Notes under the pieces: model-generated
Seen by the model: the letters and a program-made list of their open reading frames with translations, nothing else
The model's database searches: none
What the model was told of the DNA's origin: nothing
Source: Akkermansiaceae bacterium
Lineage (GTDB): Bacteria; Verrucomicrobiota; Verrucomicrobiia; Verrucomicrobiales; Akkermansiaceae
Assembly (NCBI GenBank): GCA_023301645.1
Contig: JALZUH010000092.1
Location: forward strand, 1 to 19,689
Length of the DNA: 19,689 nucleotides
Direction: 5' to 3'
Made by a program: the position numbers and the translations under genes
Shown here: piece after piece, positions 14,978 through 19,689 of the stretch
Numbering within the stretch: the stretch's first letter is position 1
Layout: each line of letters opens with the position of its first letter

Positions 14978-15739
14978 ATGAGTAATAGCTGCGGACATAG
15001 CCACAATGATGGTCAGAAGCATGAGCTCCGAATTGAGGGGCTCAATGTCAGCTATCGCAGTGAACTCGCGCTCAAGGATATCTCCCTACAGGCGTCATGC
15101 GGTCGAAGTCTGGCTCTCGTCGGCCCGAATGGCGCTGGCAAGAGCACCTTGCTCAAGGCCATTGCTGGTCTGGTGAAGCGTCGTAGTGGTAGTGTGACGT
15201 GGGATGGGAAAGACACGCTTAAGTGCAGAGGTGGTGAGTTTTCTTACCTACCACAGCATGATGAGGTGAACTGGAACTTCCCGATTACTGTCAGAGGTGT
15301 GGTTGAGATGGGGCGCTATCCTCAGCTAGGTGCTTATAAGAAATTTGGCGAAGATGACCGTATCGCTGTCGAGGAGGCACTTGAGATGATGGAAATGGAC
15401 GGCAAGCTCGCCCGCAGGCAGATCAGTGAGCTCTCAGGTGGTCAGAAGCAGCGCGCCTTTATTGCCAGAGCTGTGGCGCAGCGAGCGCATGTTCTTTTAC
15501 TGGACGAGCCATTTAGCGGGCTTGATCATGATCACACGGCTAATCTCTCACGCTTACTGCGTAGCTTAGCCGCTGAGGATCGTCTGGTCATCGCCTCACA
15601 CCACGATCTAGGCACACTTACCGATATCTTTGATGATGTCATGATTCTCAATCGCGAAGTAGTCGCTTCTGGCAGCTGCGCAGAAGCCTTTACTAAAGAA
15701 AACCTTAACCAAGCCTTTAGCCATCGTATCAATGAGTGA
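14978..15739 (+). CDS. Metal ABC transporter ATP-binding protein
   Basis: The cytoplasmic ATPase that drives metal import, 253 residues. Walker A is GPNGAGKST (49-57), the Q-loop is LPQHDEVNW (Q93), the signature LSGGQKQR (152-159), Walker B VLLLDEP (172-178, D176 and E177), and the H-loop SHHD (H209). The stretch VNWNFPITVRGVVEMGRYPQLG matches the Mn/Zn/Fe branch (TroB/MntB/ZnuC type), in which a D/N-W-x-F-P-(V/I)-T-V block follows the Q-loop. An extra N-terminus, SCGHSHNDGQKH (4-15), is rich in Cys and His and could bind metal. The start is three bases after the unknown membrane protein, and the stop overlaps the permease start by eight bases (ATGAGTGA), so the operon is translationally coupled. 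Confidence 0.95.
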   Translation: MSNSCGHSHNDGQKHELRIEGLNVSYRSELALKDISLQASCGRSLALVGPNGAGKSTLLKAIAGLVKRRSGSVTWDGKDTLKCRGGEFSYLPQHDEVNWNFPITVRGVVEMGRYPQLGAYKKFGEDDRIAVEEALEMMEMDGKLARRQISELSGGQKQRAFIARAVAQRAHVLLLDEPFSGLDHDHTANLSRLLRSLAAEDRLVIASHHDLGTLTDIFDDVMILNREVVASGSCAEAFTKENLNQAFSHRINE

Positions 15740-16583
15740 GTTCATGGACATTATAGGGATGCCTTTCTTTAGGCGCGCACTCGTAGCTGCTGCACTCATT
15801 GGTTTTACCAATGGTTTTGTGAGTGGCTTTGTCCTGCTACGTAGGAGTGCATTGTCACTAGGTGCGCTGTCTCATACGATGCTTCCGGGTATTGTGCTGG
15901 TAGTTCTCATCACAGGGTCGCTGACGCAAGTAGGGGCATTTCTGGGGTCGATGATTGCTGCATTGATGGTTGGACTTAGTGCGATGGTGGTCTCTCGTGG
16001 CAGTAAGATTCCTCAGGGCACGGCTTTGGCTATCTTTTACACCACCGCCTTTGCCTTGGGTCGAGTGATGCTCGACTACGTGTCGACTGGTGAGGATCTA
16101 GAAGGCTGGCTATTTGGAAGTATTCTATCAGTGGGGGACGCTGACCTTTACGTGTTTTTTGGTATTGCAGCTATTACCTTACTCGGGTCTTCACTGCTGA
16201 TGAGACCCCTTCTTCTTACCCTATTTGAGCCAAGTGTGGCTGTGGTGCAGGGGGTTCCTGTGAGATGGATGAACTACTTTTTGTTCACGCTGATGGTGAT
16301 GGCTCTGATGGCTAGCTTTCAGGCGGTCGGCGCGGTGCTCTCCATTGGACTGTTAGTCGTGCCGGGCGCGATTGTAGCCATGTTTACCAATAGCACTCGC
16401 TGGTTGTTCTGGGGCGGGGGCGTCATCGGCTCTGTGGGTGCTGTTTCGGCTGTGCTCCTCTCAGTATTACTCAATATCCCTACAGGCCCTGCCATCGTGG
16501 TCGTTCTCGGTGGGCTATTTCTTATCGCCTACCTTATCAGTCCGACTAGTGGACTGAGGAAGACCCTGACGAGTAAAGGCTAG
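15732..16583 (+). CDS. Metal ABC transporter permease (ZnuB/TroC family)
   Basis: This is the inner-membrane channel of the transporter, 283 residues and mostly hydrophobic, with about eight or nine predicted membrane segments. Family blocks are visible: RRSALSLGALSHTMLPGIVL, matching the conserved region with A-L-S-H-x-x-L-P-G of the ABC-3 family; the GWLFGSILSV region; and AVLSIGLLVVPGAIVAMF, matching the late conserved helix. The start ATG at 15732 overlaps the end of the ATPase gene by eight bases. A second in-frame ATG at 15744 would shorten it by four residues and remove the overlap, and cannot be excluded. Only one permease gene is present, so the transporter is probably a homodimer in the membrane. 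An outer-membrane barrel gene follows after 41 bases. Confidence 0.95.
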   Translation: MSEFMDIIGMPFFRRALVAAALIGFTNGFVSGFVLLRRSALSLGALSHTMLPGIVLVVLITGSLTQVGAFLGSMIAALMVGLSAMVVSRGSKIPQGTALAIFYTTAFALGRVMLDYVSTGEDLEGWLFGSILSVGDADLYVFFGIAAITLLGSSLLMRPLLLTLFEPSVAVVQGVPVRWMNYFLFTLMVMALMASFQAVGAVLSIGLLVVPGAIVAMFTNSTRWLFWGGGVIGSVGAVSAVLLSVLLNIPTGPAIVVVLGGLFLIAYLISPTSGLRKTLTSKG

Positions 16584-16624
16584 GGCGAAATCGTTTCACT
16601 ATTTTCTTAACTAAATAACAGATA

Positions 16625-17809
16625 ATGAAAAAAACAAATAACACACAAAAAATAACTGGCTTAGCCTTAGGTGTTTCGGCGCTTCTTGCTCCTTTGTCAG
16701 CCTTTGGCGAAGAGAACACAGGAACAGGCTCTAGTATATTTAACATACCAGCAAGTAGTAGCGAGACAGGAACAGGCTTCCTCCGCGTAGACCCATCAGT
16801 AAACCTTCGCCTCACACACGGAACAGACACACTTCAGAACGACCTAGAGGTTGGTGGTCACGACCCTAATGATGAGGGATTTAATTTCCAAGGGCTTGAA
16901 ATCGGTGCAAACATCTATGGTGGTGATCACGTGCGTGCTTTCATCAACTCAAACATCTTTAAGCCAGATGGTGAAGAGTTTGAATCTGAGTTTGAAGAGG
17001 GCTTCATTAAGCTCATCGACCTTCCTGGTAACCTTGAGCTTCGTGCTGGTCGTATGCTAGCAAGATTCGGTGACCAGAATGCTAAGCACAACCACGCTTT
17101 TGACTTTGTAAACTCTAATGCTGGTAACATTCGTTTCCTCGGTGATGAAGGACTCGCTATGGAAGGTGGAGAAATCTCTTGGCTCCTGCCTACTGCTGCT
17201 GATGACATCTTGAGTGTGAGCTTCGGCTCAGCAGTGCCTCATGAAGAGGAGGAAGGTGAGGAAGATGAAGCAGCTGAACTCATTGAACAGGCACTCCCTG
17301 TCGATGATCTCGTAGTTGCTCGTTATCAGACACGTTTCGGAGCAGATGACTTCCGTCGCTTCCAAGTAGGGGCTAGTTTCATCACAGGTGAAAACGGTTT
17401 CGGTCTTACGACTAAGGTCTATGGTGCTGACGTTACTTACTCATGGAGAGAGAACGGTCTTGAGCGCGGTGGTCGACAGTTCCGCTCACGCACAGAGTGG
17501 ATCTACCGTGACGCAAACACATCGGAAGGTAGCACAGATGAGAACACTGTGAACACATCTCTCCTATGGGAGTTTGTTGAGAGCTGGGAAGGTGGTCTAC
17601 GTTATGACTGGGTAGAAGGTTCTAACACACTTGGGCTAGCTAAGCGCGATAGAATCTCAGCTTCACTAGCTAAGCGCGTCGACTTCGGTGATAACCTCAT
17701 CGGTATCGCTCGTCTTCAGTATGACCGCGATAATCTCAGAGGCGGAGGTGTAGAAGACACTCTCTGGCTTCAGTTCGGCTTCGACTGGGGTCGTGCCGAG
17801 ATCCGCTAA
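16625..17809 (+). CDS. Outer-membrane beta-barrel protein of the metal operon
   Basis: The 394-residue protein starts with a signal peptide (MKKTNNTQK, hydrophobic core, cleavage after SAFG at about residue 28). The rest is rich in alternating, aromatic-ended strands as in porin-like barrels, closing with TLWLQFGFDWGRAEIR. A conserved-looking block at about 126-189 (GFIKLIDLPGNLELRAGRML, then RFGDQNAKHNHAFDFVN and GLAMEGGEISWLLP) resembles outer-membrane proteins annotated as zinc-regulated receptors, though I see no TonB box or plug domain. A loop at 206-218 starts with His and is almost all Glu/Asp (17240-17278). Codon use leans to CGT/CGC, GGT and AAC, suggesting high expression. It follows the permease by 41 bases and is the last gene before a terminator. 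It may let metal through the outer membrane; this is inferred from context. Confidence 0.78.
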   Translation: MKKTNNTQKITGLALGVSALLAPLSAFGEENTGTGSSIFNIPASSSETGTGFLRVDPSVNLRLTHGTDTLQNDLEVGGHDPNDEGFNFQGLEIGANIYGGDHVRAFINSNIFKPDGEEFESEFEEGFIKLIDLPGNLELRAGRMLARFGDQNAKHNHAFDFVNSNAGNIRFLGDEGLAMEGGEISWLLPTAADDILSVSFGSAVPHEEEEGEEDEAAELIEQALPVDDLVVARYQTRFGADDFRRFQVGASFITGENGFGLTTKVYGADVTYSWRENGLERGGRQFRSRTEWIYRDANTSEGSTDENTVNTSLLWEFVESWEGGLRYDWVEGSNTLGLAKRDRISASLAKRVDFGDNLIGIARLQYDRDNLRGGGVEDTLWLQFGFDWGRAEIR

Positions 17810-17847
17810 TTACTAGCAAGATTTCGTTTCTTCATAGTTACGTTTAC

Positions 17848-17884
17848 AGGCATCCATCGTTGATTCGGTGGGTGCTTGTTTTTT
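17848..17884 (+). terminator. Rho-independent terminator of the metal operon
   Basis: AGGCATCCATCG (17848-17859) pairs with CGGTGGGTGCTT (17866-17877) over 12 bp, three of them G-U, around loop TTGATT. Six T follow at 17879-17884. It lies 38 bases after the barrel gene stop. On the - strand the hairpin is not followed by a T-tract, so it should not serve the opposing genes. Confidence 0.8.
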
Positions 17885-17915
17885 ATAAGGTCACATGTTG
17901 CGGGCTAGCACTAAC

Positions 17916-18677
17916 CTAGTGGTGGAAAAATCGTGCGAAATTCGCCGCGACCATGGATGTATCTAGATGCTTGGACGCCTCTGTGTAGATGGCGGTTAGG
18001 TTAGCAGGGTGATTGAGTTCCTCCTCTGGCAAATGATGTTTAATCAACTGCGTAGGAGGCTGCATATCAGGCGCGTCAGTCTCGATGAGCAGTCGCTGTG
18101 CGGGCACATGCTTGAACGCCTCGATGACGTGCCTTTTTCTGGTGTGGAGGAAATATCCAGAGAAGGAAAAGTAAGCACCTAGCTTGACTAAGCGGGGGAT
18201 GAGCTCTGCAGCACCAGCGTAGGAGTGCAGTAGGAAGCCTCTTTCTGGTAACGGGCGAGACTCTAGGATGTCGATGAGCATGCCCCATGCCTTCAGGCAG
18301 TGAATGGATAGCGGTAGATTTCTCTCAGTGGCGAGGTCGAGCTGGCGCGTGAAGATCTCGATTTGGAGCTCGGTGTCGTAGTTTCTCATCCAGCGGTCTA
18401 GCCCACACTCTCCGATGCAGGCACGCGGTGTGCTATCGAGTGCTTGGACTAGCTGCTCATACCAGTCGGCGCTTGGTTTTTGCCACGGGTGCAGGCCAAA
18501 TGATGGGGTGATAAGATCGGGGTATTGGCGAGCTAGTTGGGTTACTTTCAACCAGTCATCAGGGCTGGTGCCATTGGTGACACATTGGGTGATGCCTTGC
18601 TCTAGCATCGTCGCGATGACATCGTCTCTGATGCCGTCAAATCGAGCGTCTTGGAGATGATTATGCGCGTCAGTCAC
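17916..18677 (-). CDS. TatD-family metal-dependent hydrolase
   Basis: The 253-residue protein is a TIM-barrel hydrolase of the TatD family, whose members are DNases (3'-5' exonuclease) or, in some cases, D-aminoacyl-tRNA deacylase-like enzymes. Metal ligands are visible in order: H5 and H7 in DAHNHL, E90 in IGECGLD, H126 in SIHCLKAWG, H151 in LLHSYAG and D201 in IETDAPD. The GLHPW block (61-65) is also typical. Length is the family norm. The start codon is GTG at 18677-18675 within GTGACTGA, which overlaps the end of the upstream mnmH gene by eight bases; DAHNHL begins two residues later, so no later start is possible. The two genes are co-transcribed and probably translationally coupled. The substrate is not evident. 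Confidence 0.92.
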   Translation of the reverse strand: MTDAHNHLQDARFDGIRDDVIATMLEQGITQCVTNGTSPDDWLKVTQLARQYPDLITPSFGLHPWQKPSADWYEQLVQALDSTPRACIGECGLDRWMRNYDTELQIEIFTRQLDLATERNLPLSIHCLKAWGMLIDILESRPLPERGFLLHSYAGAAELIPRLVKLGAYFSFSGYFLHTRKRHVIEAFKHVPAQRLLIETDAPDMQPPTQLIKHHLPEEELNHPANLTAIYTEASKHLDTSMVAANFARFFHH

Positions 18678-19689
18678 GGTTGATAAGATCGAGGGCGGCT
18701 TGCTGCAGTGTCGAGTCTGAGAAATCTGAGATACTTACCTGATAGCTTGGTGCTGGGTAGTTAGACTGCTCGTGGCCAGCACGTCGGTAGACGAGGTCAT
18801 AGTGATCTCGTAATACGGAGATGACAAATGCCTGCCACTCTCCCGTATCGATTTGCTGATGCCAAGTCGCCACTTGCTCGTGGCCACGGATTTTAATCAG
18901 TCGATCGAGTAGGGACTTCAGATGCTCAGGATCAGCGCAAAAATGAGGATAGTCGTCGAGCAGGAAGGCTGCTCGCTGCTCTAGTGGTAAGTCGATGGCG
19001 ACGACCTTGCTCGTGCCGAGTTTTCTCCATAGGCTTGCTGGGCAATGGAGGACTCCGATACGATTGCTCTCAGCTTCGGTGAAGACAGGCTGAGTGAGAT
19101 CGAGCTCAGAGAGGCATTTCCACAGACGAGTTTCGAACATTTTCTGACTAGGCTGGCACTCATTGGGCGCTAGGCCGAGCACTGAGCCACGATGATTAGC
19201 TAGACCTTCAAGGTCGAGCACTTGGGCACCTTCTTGCTCTAGGCTCTGCAGTAGTCGTGTTTTCGCCACGCCAGTAGGGCCAGCTAGCACAGTGAGCTGG
19301 AGCTCGGGGTGGGAGAAAAGTCGCTCTAGCTCGTCGCTGACGTGCTTGCGAAAGGTTTTATAGCCACCTTCGATGAGGCGAGCGCGCCATCCTACAGAGC
19401 GCAGCACGTGTGCCATGGAGTTAGACCTCATACCACCACGCCAGCAGTAGATTAGTGGGCTGTAGCTCTTGTCCTTATTGGCTAGATGGGTTGCTAGGTG
19501 GTTAGCAATATTGGCAGAGATGAGGCCAGCGCCGAGCCGGCGGGCTTCAAATGGATTGCTCTGGTAGAGTGTTCCTACCTCGACGCGTTCATCGTCGTTA
19601 AGCACGGGGAGGTTAATGGCACCGGGGATGTGATCTTCGGCGAACTCCGATGGAGCGCGAACATCGATGATCTCAGTGAATTCACTGAG
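18670..19689 (-). CDS. mnmH: tRNA 2-selenouridine synthase (partial, 5' end off window)
   Basis: MnmH (SelU) converts 2-thiouridine at the wobble position of tRNA-Lys, -Glu and -Gln to 2-selenouridine via a geranylated intermediate. The frame runs open to the right edge; 339 codons are visible and the true start is outside. The visible part begins inside the rhodanese domain with IIDVRAPSEFAEDHIPGAINLP, continues with the MnmH-specific GTLYQSNPFEARRLGA, and has the active-site Cys in YCWRGGMRS (C82 of the visible part). EGGYKTFR and a P-loop domain follow. The P-loop reads GPTGVAKT, with Ala where the last Gly before Lys is expected. The rest (HRGSVLGL, EAESNRIG) fits the family. It implies that the host may use selenium in tRNA if a selenophosphate synthetase is present elsewhere. 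It overlaps the TatD gene by eight bases. Confidence 0.95.
   Translation of the reverse strand, partial: LSEFTEIIDVRAPSEFAEDHIPGAINLPVLNDDERVEVGTLYQSNPFEARRLGAGLISANIANHLATHLANKDKSYSPLIYCWRGGMRSNSMAHVLRSVGWRARLIEGGYKTFRKHVSDELERLFSHPELQLTVLAGPTGVAKTRLLQSLEQEGAQVLDLEGLANHRGSVLGLAPNECQPSQKMFETRLWKCLSELDLTQPVFTEAESNRIGVLHCPASLWRKLGTSKVVAIDLPLEQRAAFLLDDYPHFCADPEHLKSLLDRLIKIRGHEQVATWHQQIDTGEWQAFVISVLRDHYDLVYRRAGHEQSNYPAPSYQVSISDFSDSTLQQAALDLINRD

Noticed and set aside
16718..16778. 13-base direct repeat ACAGGAACAGGCT at 16718-16730 and 16766-16778
   Set aside because: Both copies are in frame inside the barrel gene and code for a repeated Thr-Gly motif near the mature N-terminus; no sign of a mobile or regulatory repeat.
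18670..19605. mnmH as a complete 311-residue protein starting at a GTG at 19605
   Set aside because: The frame stays open to the right edge and encodes the conserved rhodanese start (IIDVRAPSEF), so the gene is cut by the window.

Overview
This window looks like a piece of a Verrucomicrobiota chromosome (Verrucomicrobiales-like). That assignment is an inference. It rests on the diderm gene set (outer-membrane barrel, lipoprotein), the frequent lack of Shine-Dalgarno sequences before genes, the NYAMLR version of the Rho RNA-binding loop, and a membrane-anchored GH75-type protein of a form I associate with that phylum. No mobile element, CRISPR array or phage gene is visible. No stretch longer than 300 bases lacks a gene.

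Positions 1-8195 hold housekeeping genes on the + strand: the 3' end of coaE (dephospho-CoA kinase), rho, an RNase D gene, gyrB and gyrA. Three bases after gyrA starts an AddB/RexB-like PD-(D/E)XK nuclease (8199-11087), followed 14 bases later by a membrane-anchored GH75 chitosanase-like protein (11102-12655). gyrA, the nuclease and the GH75 gene are packed as one transcription unit. A small lipoprotein of unknown function (12749-13189) follows with its own strong promoter, which would give an almost leaderless message.

A tRNA-Ser(GGA) gene (13318-13407) is followed directly by a perfect 19-bp hairpin whose first bases are the tRNA CCA tail.

Positions 13484-17884 form a metal-uptake operon. 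A consensus-like promoter has its -10 box in the centre of a 21-bp palindrome, as expected for a Fur-family (Zur/Mur/Fur-like) repressor site. It is followed by a TroA/ZnuA-like binding protein with an unusual Cys/His loop, an unrecognised single-pass membrane protein, an ABC ATPase with a Cys/His-rich N-terminus, an ABC permease and an outer-membrane beta-barrel protein, and it ends in a rho-independent terminator. Together these genes could carry a transition metal, probably zinc or manganese, from the outer membrane to the cytoplasm. The operator, the unknown protein and the barrel make this the most interesting part of the window.

On the - strand, converging on that terminator, a gene for tRNA 2-selenouridine synthase (mnmH/selU, cut by the right edge) overlaps a TatD-family hydrolase gene by 8 bases.
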